Assembly (NCBI GenBank): GCA_028694115.1
Contig: JAQUUB010000051.1
Coordinates: 1 to 29,095, forward strand
Length of the DNA: 29,095 bases
Reading direction: 5' to 3'
DNA from: Lachnospiraceae bacterium
GTDB taxonomy: Bacteria > Bacillota_A > Clostridia > Lachnospirales > Lachnospiraceae
The notes beneath the pieces are model-generated. The model saw nothing but the letters and a program-made list of their open reading frames with translations. It did not search any database and was not told the origin of the DNA. Positions 1 to 6,702 of this stretch are shown in pieces. Within the stretch, counting starts at the first letter, position 1. Every line of letters begins with the position of its first letter. Both the position numbers and the translations under genes were made by a program.

Positions 1-77
1 CTATTTTAAAGCATAGTCTTCGCTATGTCTATTTCTAATACACAAAAATATCTTCTTTTTTCAAAACTACCAAATAT

Positions 78-749
78 TCAATTTTCAATCTGCGTTGGAA
101 TTGGATTTTCTAATTCCGAGAACTTATCATGTACTTCCAGGGCATCCTGATAGCTTTCGATCAGCTCCGGATTTCCTGATAATTCCCACATGGCAGTCAC
201 CACATTATGATCATAGGTACCAGAAGATGGAAGATAGGAAAATCCATAAAAATTTATTTCCAGATATCCAATCGTCTCCCGAAATAAAGTTTCTGTGTCC
301 AGAATCTTGTAGTCACAGTAATCCCCTCCATGAATTGCCGACACTTTCTCATCCGCAATCCTGATCAGTGATTCTCCTTTGGCCGTCTGAAGACACATAT
401 TTAAAACTCTGGCATATGTCTTACGATCCAGTCGATTGAGTCCTGAGCCGCTGATACCGGCCCGTTTTAAAATCGTATGAATTGCGCACTGCCTTACCGG
501 GTAATACCCTTCTTTTATACGCAGCATTAACTGTGTATGCTTTTTCGTATCGGCCAGAACTTCTTCGTCATACTGTCCGTCTACCTCCTTTTGAACCTTT
601 TCGCTTTCCATCGCGACCAGTCGTAAATCCCGGGTTGGCTTTCTCAGCCACGCAGAGGATTCCTTCCGCTCCCTCAAAAAACGCATCAATTCATTCTCCT
701 GTGCAAATGTCGTCTGAAACTCGTCTGCAAATACTCTTACTTCACTCAT
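78..749 (-). CDS. Hypothetical protein, probably mobile-element borne (223 aa)
   Basis: I do not recognise a named family. The start at 747-749 is chosen because it follows a good ribosome binding site (AGGTGG, about 7 nt upstream); a longer reading frame runs back to 839 but its extra 30 residues are unsupported. The protein is soluble, without signal peptide or membrane segment, and begins MSEVRVFADEF. The N-terminal half is rich in Arg, Lys and Glu, with a likely helical stretch around residues 20-90. The C-terminal third has a GGDYCDYK stretch and a YDHNVVTAMWELSG stretch that look like conserved cores. I recall similar proteins in Lachnospiraceae integrative elements that continue further, so this copy may be shortened at its C-terminus, but that is memory rather than a comparison. 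It lies downstream of the putative small-RNA unit on the same strand, 135 nt after its terminator. Confidence 0.6.
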   Translation of the reverse strand: MSEVRVFADEFQTTFAQENELMRFLRERKESSAWLRKPTRDLRLVAMESEKVQKEVDGQYDEEVLADTKKHTQLMLRIKEGYYPVRQCAIHTILKRAGISGSGLNRLDRKTYARVLNMCLQTAKGESLIRIADEKVSAIHGGDYCDYKILDTETLFRETIGYLEINFYGFSYLPSSGTYDHNVVTAMWELSGNPELIESYQDALEVHDKFSELENPIPTQIEN

Positions 750-880
750 AGTTCTTTCCACCTTTCCTGAAATATTTGATTTATTCAAAAACAGCACTCT
801 GGCTGATTCTGACAATAAAAAAAGAACGGAAGGAACCAAATATGTTCATCCATTCTTACTAAAAGGGCATTTCTGCCTCA

Positions 881-923
881 AAACAAAAAAGTGCCAGGAT
901 GTCCAATAGACATACTCTGACAC
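881..923 (-). terminator. Intrinsic terminator of the 885-1041 transcript
   Basis: On the minus strand GTGTCAG (923-917) pairs with CTGGCAC (897-891), with an inner AUGUC/GACAU helix, followed at once by six T residues (890-885) and then GTTT. This is a textbook Rho-independent terminator. Confidence 0.85.
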
Positions 924-1041
924 TTCATACAATCTTAAACAACTTACGCTCAGATGGTGCTATTTGCTGCCATCCTTTCCGCCCGGAATTCAATCAATCC
1001 CAGAACTTCCCCTTGCAGGGTACGCATAAACAATAACTATA
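885..1041 (-). ncRNA. Putative structured small RNA or attenuator leader (about 155 nt)
   Basis: A near-consensus promoter (1047-1075) fires into this stretch and a strong terminator closes it, so it looks like a complete transcription unit. The predicted RNA holds a CCCU-GCAA-GGGG hairpin (about 1009-1020), an 8-bp stem with a GAUUG loop (about 984-1004), a GAUGG/CCAUC stem (about 953-974) and the terminator helix. I could not match it to 6S, SRP, tmRNA or any riboswitch core I know. It also contains a 25-codon ORF (950-1027, MRTLQGEVLGL...), but no Shine-Dalgarno precedes it. Because the 223-codon gene lies downstream on the same strand, it could equally be a leader that terminates early and lets that gene be read only under some condition. 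Confidence 0.55.
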
Positions 1042-1046
1042 TTCGT

Positions 1047-1075
1047 ATATTAGCACAAGATATTGTGTCTGTCAA
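1047..1075 (-). promoter_or_regulatory. Near-consensus sigma-A promoter, extended -10
   Basis: TTGACA (1075-1070), a 17-nt spacer, then TGC-TAATAT (-10 at 1052-1047). A perfect -35, ideal spacing and a TGn extension make this one of the strongest-looking promoters in the window. Transcription should begin near 1041. It starts just downstream of the 1097-1285 gene. Confidence 0.85.
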
Positions 1076-1096
1076 TTTTCAAAAACTATATCTTGA

Positions 1097-1285
1097 TTAA
1101 TTCTCAATCTCACATACTATTCTGCTCTTCAAAAACGCCCTGCAGCTTAAAGGTTCTGCATTTTTTTCCTCTGACTCTGATAGAACCATCTGACTACATT
1201 CTGCCACGTAGGGACAATGGGTACATCCATTTGCCAGCATTTCCATAAGCCATTCAATTTCTTGTGCCGTTCCTCTGATTTGCAT
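1097..1285 (-). CDS. Small Cys-containing hypothetical protein (62 aa)
   Basis: The ATG at 1283-1285 is preceded by AAGGAG at 11 nt; an in-frame GTG at 1297 overlaps that Shine-Dalgarno and is therefore less likely. The protein begins MQIRGTAQEIEWLMEML, predicted helical, then has CTHCPYVAEC (CxxC-x5-C) and a further Cys near residue 47, an arrangement that could bind a metal or form a small zinc ribbon. Its function is unknown. It is divergent from the XRE regulator at 1469 and ends 22 nt before the -35 of the small-RNA promoter, a layout typical of accessory regulatory modules. Confidence 0.6.
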   Translation of the reverse strand: MQIRGTAQEIEWLMEMLANGCTHCPYVAECSQMVLSESEEKNAEPLSCRAFLKSRIVCEIEN

Positions 1286-1337
1286 TCTTATTCTCACTCC
1301 TTTAGAATAGCATTACCTTTTTGGAGGCATTTTAATC

Positions 1338-1366
1338 ATTATAAACACTTTGTCGCATTCTGTTAT
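1338..1366 (-). promoter_or_regulatory. Candidate promoter of the 62-aa gene
   Basis: On the minus strand ATAACA (1366-1361), a 17-nt spacer and a perfect TATAAT (1343-1338) lie upstream of the gene starting at 1285. The -35 matches four of six consensus bases. Confidence 0.5.
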
Positions 1367-1468
1367 AAAAACATCTATTTTATACTTTATGCAGTATTAT
1401 ATGTATTCTATTCCGTATTTTTACGTCTGTAAATAGTTTAAGATAGAAAAAAGCGAGGTGAGACACAT

Positions 1469-1786
1469 ATGTACGAAGATTTTATAGCAGACCGAATTAC
1501 GGAACTGCGATTAAAAAAAGATGTTTCCGAATATAAAATGAGTCTGGATCTGGGAAGGAATAAAACTTATATCCAATCCATAACATCCGGGCGCAATTTT
1601 CCAAAGATGCAGCATTTTTTTGAAATCTGCGATTACTTTGGTGTCACTCCCTATGAATTTTTTGATCCACAACTACATCATATTCCTCTATACCATCAGG
1701 CATCTGATTTATTAAAGGAACTTGACGAAGATGACCTGCTTGCTATCATTTCTATCCTACGCCGACTGGCATCAAAAAACAATTAG
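1469..1786 (+). CDS. XRE-family helix-turn-helix regulator (105 aa)
   Basis: This is a DNA-binding transcription regulator of the phage Cro/cI-like (XRE) type. The HTH_3 fold covers about residues 5-65: RITELRLKK, then the turn and recognition helix region MSLDLGRNKTYIQSITSGRNFPKM, then the closing helix with ICDYFGVTPYEFF. The C-terminal 35 residues are a helical tail (LLKELDEDDLLAIISILRRL), probably for dimerisation. The ATG at 1469 has a GAGGTG Shine-Dalgarno 8 nt upstream. It is followed by its own terminator and lies between the small-RNA unit and the excisionase/integrase pair, so a role in controlling the mobile element is plausible, but its target cannot be read from the sequence. Confidence 0.88.
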   Translation: MYEDFIADRITELRLKKDVSEYKMSLDLGRNKTYIQSITSGRNFPKMQHFFEICDYFGVTPYEFFDPQLHHIPLYHQASDLLKELDEDDLLAIISILRRLASKNN

Positions 1787-1808
1787 ATATCCTATATTTT
1801 TCTGAAAA

Positions 1809-1832
1809 GGCACATTTGATGTGTCTTTTTTT
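1809..1832 (+). terminator. Intrinsic terminator after the XRE gene
   Basis: GGCACAT (1809-1815) pairs with ATGTGTC (1819-1825) around a TTG loop, followed by seven T residues (1826-1832). It lies 23 nt past the XRE stop codon. Confidence 0.85.
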
Positions 1833-2150
1833 ATTGTCGGATTTTGGATTCTTATTTTTCCACGCCATTCTTTATTTATAGACGAGCCAAATCGTTTGCG
1901 AACCTTGATAACTACATATCTGCCCCGGTGGTCATATAGGCGTTGTCGATAGTGCAGCATTCTGCGCACCTTCAGCTTGATATCTGCATAGCAGTACCTT
2001 TTACATGGTCGAAAGAGCATAGGAACTGAACCGGCGGCAGCAAAATACAAATAAATATTTAGTATTGGGAAACTTCCCTATATGAATTTAAAGATTCCCT
2101 TTTTGACTTCTGCATACGCAGAATTCGATTCAATTTTTTCATTCAATACA
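1833..2150. other. Gap without a supported gene
   Basis: About 320 bases between the XRE terminator and the xis promoter. A 92-codon open frame on the minus strand lacks a start codon with a Shine-Dalgarno and runs through the terminator, so it is not called. The stretch 1870-2050 is richer in GC than its flanks and may be decayed coding sequence. Near the right end is a 6-bp inverted repeat, TTCTGC-ATAC-GCAGAA (2108-2123). Confidence 0.5.
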
Positions 2151-2213
2151 TTTTCCAGTGGGAAAACAGATATATAATTAATTAGCAGAAATAAGGCATA
2201 CGTTTTCCCACTG
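2151..2213 (+). promoter_or_regulatory. xis/int promoter with 12-bp inverted-repeat operator
   Basis: CAGTGGGAAAAC (2156-2167) and its exact complement GTTTTCCCACTG (2202-2213) lie 34 nt apart. A perfect TATAAT (2173-2178) sits between them; the left repeat fills the -35/-10 spacer with only a weak -35 (TTTTCC, 2151-2156). This is what a repressor operator pair looks like. It could also be the binding site of Xis or act as a transcript hairpin. An ATTAGCA heptamer (2181-2187) lies inside. Confidence 0.5.
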
Positions 2214-2235
2214 TGTAAAAGAAAGGAGTTACATA

Positions 2236-2436
2236 GTGGAAGAAAAAAATCTAATTACCGCTCAAACCCAGATCTGCAGGACATATTCTGTTGATGAAAT
2301 TGCTTCTATACTTGGAATAAGTAAAAGCAGTGCATACGAACTATGCAAAAAAGAATATTTCAGAACCTTGCGTATTGGCAGAGTAATTCGAATCAACAAA
2401 GAATCCTTCGATCAGTGGTTTAGAAGCGGCCAATAA
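2236..2436 (+). CDS. xis: Excisionase-like HTH protein (66 aa)
   Basis: This is a small DNA-binding protein of the helix-turn-helix excisionase type (Tn916-like Xis / HTH_17), which bends att DNA and favours excision by the partner recombinase. The fold is visible as YSVDEIASILGISKSSAYELCKK (residues 17-39: helix, turn, recognition helix) followed by the wing RIGRVIRINKESFDQWF. The start is GTG at 2236 with AAAGGAG 7 nt upstream; no ATG in frame fits. It is 14 nt ahead of the integrase, so the two are probably cotranscribed from the promoter at 2151-2178. The symbol is used for the functional class, not for a specific orthologue. Confidence 0.85.
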   Translation: MEEKNLITAQTQICRTYSVDEIASILGISKSSAYELCKKEYFRTLRIGRVIRINKESFDQWFRSGQ

Positions 2437-2450
2437 ATTGGAGGAAACGT

Positions 2451-3836
2451 ATGGCTACAATAATTAAACGTAAGAAAAAATACTCTGTTGTTTACTACTA
2501 TGAAGATGAGAAGGGAGAAAAGAAACAAAAATGGGAAACCTATAATACAAATGCTGAAGCGAAAAAAAGGAAAAATGAGATTGAATCCGAGCAGGATCAG
2601 GGAACTTTTATCTCACCTAAAGATATTACGGTACGTGACTTTTTGTATGATTTTGTCCGTATATATGGAACAGCTCATTGGGCTTTGTCAACTTATGAAT
2701 CCAACTGTGCGCTTATAGCAAACTATATCAACCCGATTATCGGAGATCTTCTCATACAGAAAGTATCTGCCAAAGTCGTTGATGAATATTACCTGACTCT
2801 CAAAAAAACAAAATCAGTTGTAAAGCGGGGACGTATTCCAAAATCTGAATTTGTAACACCTACTGTTATTGCCAATATTCATAAGGTGCTGCGTTGTGCC
2901 TTTGACCAGGCTGTAAAATGGGAATTGATTGGAAAGAATCCTTTTCCTCTGGCTAATAAGCCGAAGGCAGAATACAAAAAGCGTGATATTTGGACTTCTG
3001 ATATGATTCGCACGGCTCTTGACAACTGCAAGGAACCTAAACTTTATATTGCAATGAATCTCGCATTTGCGTGTTCTTTGCGTATGGGAGAAATTACAGG
3101 ACTTCAATGGGATAAGGTTCATATTACAGATGCTGATATTATGGCTGATGATGCTCATGTTGTTGTAGAACAGGAACTTGCAAGAGTTTCAAAGGAGGCA
3201 AGACAGCTTCTTGATGAGAAGGATATTATCAGAGTTTTCCCATCTATGATGAATGGAACCAGTACAAACCTTGTATTAAAGAAACCTAAAACCGACTCCA
3301 GCATCCGTAAGATTTGGCTTCCCAAAACAGTAGCCTATATTTTACGCCGATGGAAAGAAGAACAGGAGGAGGTAATGTCTTTCTTTGGTGAGGAATATTA
3401 CAATTATAATCTCGTAATTGCACTTCCAAACGGAAGACCTTGTGAATGCAGAGTAATAGAAAAAGAATTTAACAAACTGAAAAAAAGTCTTGATTTACCG
3501 AATGTAGTATTTCATTCTCTGAGACACTCCAGCACCACTTACAAGCTGAAGCTGAATAATGGTGACATCAAAGCGACTCAGGGCGATACCGGACATGCAC
3601 AGATTGACATGATAACAGATGTTTATGCTCATATTCTGGATGAAGACCGCAAAGTAAATGCACAAAGATTTGAAACTGCATTTTATGCGAACTGTGATTT
3701 ACGGAAAGTCACATCGCCGGACAGCAAACCTGCATCCCCTGAAGTTGATAATCTGGTACAGGTGCTTCAGAACTCGCCGGAATTAACCGCAATGCTTACT
3801 GCATTAGTAAATAAAGCAGGTGGACGAACTATGTAG
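2451..3836 (+). CDS. int: Tyrosine recombinase/integrase of a mobile element (461 aa)
   Basis: Site-specific recombinase that integrates and excises its element by way of a 3'-phosphotyrosine intermediate. Residues 1-50 resemble the AP2-like arm-binding domain, about 60-165 the SAM-like core-binding domain, and about 175-410 the catalytic domain. The catalytic set appears complete: Arg211 in SLRMGEITGL, a candidate Lys near 280, His355 and Arg358 in FHSLRHSS, GH at 381-382, and the Tyr392 nucleophile in TDVYAH. The C-terminal 50 residues are an extra tail. AGGA precedes the ATG at 2451. It points towards tRNA-Arg, whose 3' end is 214 nt away, the usual arrangement for an integrase at an element boundary. 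It runs against the replication fork, unlike most genes here. It appears intact and so may be active; the rest of the element lies left of the window. Confidence 0.93.
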   Translation: MATIIKRKKKYSVVYYYEDEKGEKKQKWETYNTNAEAKKRKNEIESEQDQGTFISPKDITVRDFLYDFVRIYGTAHWALSTYESNCALIANYINPIIGDLLIQKVSAKVVDEYYLTLKKTKSVVKRGRIPKSEFVTPTVIANIHKVLRCAFDQAVKWELIGKNPFPLANKPKAEYKKRDIWTSDMIRTALDNCKEPKLYIAMNLAFACSLRMGEITGLQWDKVHITDADIMADDAHVVVEQELARVSKEARQLLDEKDIIRVFPSMMNGTSTNLVLKKPKTDSSIRKIWLPKTVAYILRRWKEEQEEVMSFFGEEYYNYNLVIALPNGRPCECRVIEKEFNKLKKSLDLPNVVFHSLRHSSTTYKLKLNNGDIKATQGDTGHAQIDMITDVYAHILDEDRKVNAQRFETAFYANCDLRKVTSPDSKPASPEVDNLVQVLQNSPELTAMLTALVNKAGGRTM

Positions 3837-3853
3837 CTTTTATGAGCATTTTC

Positions 3854-3943
3854 ATTAGCACGTATTTTGCTAATTAGATTTTATTAGCAACTCATTAGCA
3901 AGAGTTCGTATCCCACATATGGCGGGTCGTCCACCAATTAGCA
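3854..3943 (+). repeat. ATTAGCA heptamer cluster, probable integrase arm-type sites
   Basis: ATTAGCA occurs at 3854-3860, 3883-3889, 3894-3900 and 3937-3943, with one inverted copy (TGCTAAT) at 3868-3874; a sixth copy is at 2181-2187, upstream of xis. Short direct repeats right beside an integrase gene are the usual sign of arm-binding sites in attP or attL/attR. A GC-richer segment at about 3904-3935 lies between the third and fourth direct copies. Confidence 0.65.
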
Positions 3944-4009
3944 AATATTCACCCTGGTTGCATAAATTTTGAATATCATTTCTCAACTCAGTTATTCTTA
4001 GTTTCAAAC

Positions 4010-4046
4010 AAAAAAATACTGAAAACCATTAGGAATCCAGTATTTT
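4010..4046 (-). terminator. Intrinsic terminator of tRNA-Arg
   Basis: On the minus strand AAAATACTG (4046-4038) pairs with CAGTATTTT (4021-4013), giving a 9-bp stem with a 16-nt loop and a run of seven T residues. It begins a few bases past the tRNA 3' end. Confidence 0.8.
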
Positions 4047-4049
4047 CAG

Positions 4050-4123
4050 CGTTCCCGAGGCGATTCGAACGCCCGACACCCGCCTTAGGAGGGCGGTGCT
4101 CTATCCAGCTGAGCTACGGAAAC
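4050..4123 (-). tRNA. tRNA-Arg(CCU)
   Basis: The full cloverleaf can be read: acceptor GTTTCCG/CGGGAAC, D-arm with AGCTCAGCTGGATAGAGC, anticodon stem CCGCC/GGCGG with loop CTCCTAA (anticodon CCU, reads AGG), and T-arm with GGGCGTTCGAATCGCC. The discriminator base is G; CCA is not encoded. tRNA genes are common integration targets, and the recombinase module is immediately downstream of the 3' end. Confidence 0.97.
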
Positions 4124-4147
4124 ATATTCATTTTTATTTATAATTAA

Positions 4148-4182
4148 CTCCTAAAGGTGGGCGGCCACCGCCCACTTAGGAG
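4148..4182. repeat. Long GC-rich hairpin upstream of tRNA-Arg
   Basis: CTCCTAA-AG-GTGGGCGG (4148-4164), loop CCA, then CCGCCCAC-TTAGGAG (4168-4182): 15 bp with one AG bulge. Its right arm plus following bases repeats CTTAGGAGGG (4175-4184), also present in the tRNA anticodon arm (4084-4093). It lies where the tRNA -35 box would be expected. Confidence 0.7.
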
Positions 4183-4292
4183 GGATCCGTAATATCCATT
4201 TTACTAAGGGAACCTATTTAATTTTTCAGAACGATAAGATTGTATCACATTTTTCACTTTATGGAAAGGGACTTTGCAATCAATTTTTAGTA

Positions 4293-4323
4293 AGTCAAGC
4301 GGATTTAAAGTATCCACTTGACT
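4293..4323. repeat. 12-bp hairpin downstream of the DUF3881 gene
   Basis: AGTCAAG (4293-4299) pairs with CTTGACT (4317-4323), with an inner GGAT/ATCC. It may end minus-strand transcription from the serS-DUF3881 pair, but no clear T-run follows, so the role is uncertain. I see no gene in the rest of 4183-4385. Confidence 0.4.
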
Positions 4324-4385
4324 ACTGTTTTCAGGTTTCCCTGTCTTTTTAAAGATTCTTTTACACATTTTCCAAATAATCTCTT

Positions 4386-5261
4386 CTAAAAATTAATGAA
4401 TCCCTGCAGCCAGATTGTTGCCTTGAATCGTCGCCCGACCTGCGGTTCCCCCATCACTTCTGAAACCGGAACGCATACATCAAAATGCAATTCATTGACA
4501 TTCAGTGCCATCTGGTACAGCTCTACTCCGGTGATAAAGTTAGTAACCTTTTTGATGTCAAGAATCTCTCCAAGTATGGAATACTGGTCACACTCCACGC
4601 CATATGGCATAAAATATGTGTCTACAATCGAAAATAAGTCCTCTTTAATCAATCTTCTGGAGACTTGTGAATAAATGTCTATGTCATCGAGTGTTAAGGT
4701 CTCTATGGCTGTCTGGTCGCCTTGACGGGCAGCCGAGAGAAGACTCATCCGGTTTTCAGTCTCTTCCTTCTTGTTTTTTACCTGATTTTCATTCTTCATC
4801 ACTGGAAACAGAATCTTGCCGGAAAGTGCAAGTCCCGACAGAGTCACCGTGGTTGCCTGCGTCTCCACAGTTCCAAGCTGAAGCTCCTTCATATACTCGA
4901 TTCCATTTTGCAGATGGAAAATCAGGCTGATACCGATTCGCACATCCTCGCAGACACCCACATACATTTCCTTTTCAATCCGTCTTTCCACTACAATGTC
5001 GGAATAAGAAGTAATTCCTTTTCCGCGGAAATATGGAAAATAGTATTCTCTCTCGAAGAACTCGCTTTCATCCATTTCTCCACAGACTGTGATTCCAATA
5101 TTCTCAGCAAATTCCTTCTCATACTCACAGAAATCCGCTTCGGTATTATAGGAGACAATCGTCTGGTGGCTGAAGGTATCCTCCACCTGGTCAAGCAAAT
5201 GTGTCTCTGCTTTTTTCGTCTGAATCTTACTAAATCCAATTGCTTTAAGATATTGATGCAT
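4386..5261 (-). CDS. DUF3881-family protein (291 aa)
   Basis: A protein of unknown function that I recognise, from its opening MHQYLKAIGFSKI and overall layout, as the DUF3881 family, found mainly in Lachnospiraceae. It looks cytosolic: no signal peptide or transmembrane segment. An acidic, Tyr-rich N-terminal half (YEKEFAENIGITVCGEMDESEFFEREYYFPYF) is followed by a lysine/glutamate-rich linker near residue 160 and a C-terminal domain with VSRRLIKEDLFSIVDTYFMPYG and ILGEILDIKKVTN. It begins 14 nt past the serS stop codon, with AAGGA upstream of the ATG, so it is probably cotranscribed and translationally linked with serS. That pairing does not reveal its function. Confidence 0.8.
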   Translation of the reverse strand: MHQYLKAIGFSKIQTKKAETHLLDQVEDTFSHQTIVSYNTEADFCEYEKEFAENIGITVCGEMDESEFFEREYYFPYFRGKGITSYSDIVVERRIEKEMYVGVCEDVRIGISLIFHLQNGIEYMKELQLGTVETQATTVTLSGLALSGKILFPVMKNENQVKNKKEETENRMSLLSAARQGDQTAIETLTLDDIDIYSQVSRRLIKEDLFSIVDTYFMPYGVECDQYSILGEILDIKKVTNFITGVELYQMALNVNELHFDVCVPVSEVMGEPQVGRRFKATIWLQGFINF

Positions 5262-5275
5262 AATTTTCCTTATTC

Positions 5276-6556
5276 CTATCTGATTGCGTCTTTACCACCC
5301 ATGTATGGTCTGAGAGCTTCCGGAATTCTGATGGAGCCATCTTCCTGAAGATTATTCTCAAGAAATGCAATCAACATTCTCGGTGGTGCAACTACTGTAT
5401 TGTTCAATGTATGTGCAAAATATTTGTTTCCTTCTTCATCCTTCACGCGAATGCCGAGTCTTCTTGCCTGTGCATCTCCAAGATTTGAGCAGCTTCCTAC
5501 TTCAAAATATTTCTTCTGTCTCGGTGACCATGCTTCTACGTCACAGGATTTCACCTTGAGGTCAGCCAAATCTCCCGAACAGCATTCCAGTGTACGAACA
5601 GGAATATCCATAGAGCGGAACAGATCTACCGTATTCTGCCATAATTTATCATACCATTCTTTGCTTTCTTCCGGCTTACATACAACGATCATTTCCTGTT
5701 TTTCAAACTGGTGGATTCTGTATACACCACGCTCTTCCACACCATGTGCACCCTTTTCTTTACGGAAACATGGTGAATAACTTGTCAGTGTCTGTGGCAG
5801 TTCATTCTCTGCCAGCATAGTATCGATAAATTTACCGATCATTGAATGCTCACTGGTTCCGATAAGATAAAGGTCTTCACCCTCAATCTTGTACATCATG
5901 GCATCCATCTCCGCAAAGCTCATAACACCTGTTACCACATTGCTTCGGATCATAAATGGTGGGACGCAATATGTGAATCCACGGTCAATCATAAAATCTC
6001 TGGCATAAGAAATGACTGCTGAATGAAGTCTTGCAATATCTCCCATCAGATAATAGAATCCATTTCCGGCTACCTTTCTTGCACTGTCCAAATCAATTCC
6101 GTTAAACTTCTCCATAATCTCTGTATGATAAGGGATCTCAAAATCCGGTACAAATGGATCTCCATATTTTTCAATCTCCACATTGCAGCTGTCATCTTTT
6201 CCAATTGGAACAGATGGGTCGATGATGTTTGGAATCGTCATCATGATTGTCTTGATCTTCTCTTCTACTTCTTTTTCTTCTACAGACAATGCCTCAATTT
6301 TTGTACCCTGATTTGCGATCTCTGCCTTTACCTTTTCAGCTTCTTCTCTCTTGCCCTGAGCCATGAGCGCACCAATCTGTTTGGAAATCTTATTTTTCTC
6401 GGCACGGAGCGCTTCTACTTCACCTTTGATATCTCTGTTGCGCTGATCAAGTTCTAACACTTCATCAACTAAAGGTAATTTTTCATCCTGAAACTTCTTT
6501 TTGATATTCTCTTTTACCACTTCTGGATTACTTCTTACAAATTTAATATCTAACAT
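5276..6556 (-). CDS. serS: Serine--tRNA ligase (426 aa)
   Basis: Charges tRNA-Ser with serine in the cytosol. The N-terminal about 110 residues form the long antiparallel coiled coil that grips the tRNA-Ser variable arm (MLDIKFVRSNPEVV, then K/E-rich heptads). The class II catalytic domain follows: GTSEHSMIG for the serine pocket, motif 2 FRKEKGAHGVEERGVYRIHQFEKQE, and EVGSCSNLGDAQARR. Motif 3 reads LNNTVVAPPRMLIAFLEN rather than the common bacterial NGTGLAVGRTLVAILEN; the Arg is kept but the preceding residues differ. Length is normal. GGGAGG precedes the ATG by about 7 nt. The 146-nt upstream gap shows no T-box; only a short AGCAG/CTGCT hairpin. DUF3881 follows in the same transcript. Confidence 0.95.
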   Translation of the reverse strand: MLDIKFVRSNPEVVKENIKKKFQDEKLPLVDEVLELDQRNRDIKGEVEALRAEKNKISKQIGALMAQGKREEAEKVKAEIANQGTKIEALSVEEKEVEEKIKTIMMTIPNIIDPSVPIGKDDSCNVEIEKYGDPFVPDFEIPYHTEIMEKFNGIDLDSARKVAGNGFYYLMGDIARLHSAVISYARDFMIDRGFTYCVPPFMIRSNVVTGVMSFAEMDAMMYKIEGEDLYLIGTSEHSMIGKFIDTMLAENELPQTLTSYSPCFRKEKGAHGVEERGVYRIHQFEKQEMIVVCKPEESKEWYDKLWQNTVDLFRSMDIPVRTLECCSGDLADLKVKSCDVEAWSPRQKKYFEVGSCSNLGDAQARRLGIRVKDEEGNKYFAHTLNNTVVAPPRMLIAFLENNLQEDGSIRIPEALRPYMGGKDAIR

Positions 6557-6702
6557 TTATATGTCCTCCCGTTTTACTCTCTTTTCAATTTTATTATCTT
6601 TACAGCAGATATTTCTAAACTGCTGCTTTGCCAACTCTATTTTTTCTGGGATCTATTTTTCTTTGGCCATACTGTCTATCCTATAATTTCTGAAATTCAC
6701 TT

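Noticed and set aside
1772..2050. 92-codon open frame on the minus strand
   Set aside because: Starts at a TTG without Shine-Dalgarno, runs through the XRE terminator and stop, and its translation resembles no family I know. It may be a decayed remnant, but it is not supported as a gene.
3904..3936. TTCGTATCC...CCACCA resembling a tRNA 3' end
   Set aside because: The bases flanking the TTCGTAT loop do not pair as a T-stem and no acceptor partner exists, so it is not a tRNA fragment I can support.
6557..6702. Possible T-box upstream of serS
   Set aside because: No TGGNACCGCG-like antiterminator motif or terminator is present; only a short hairpin.
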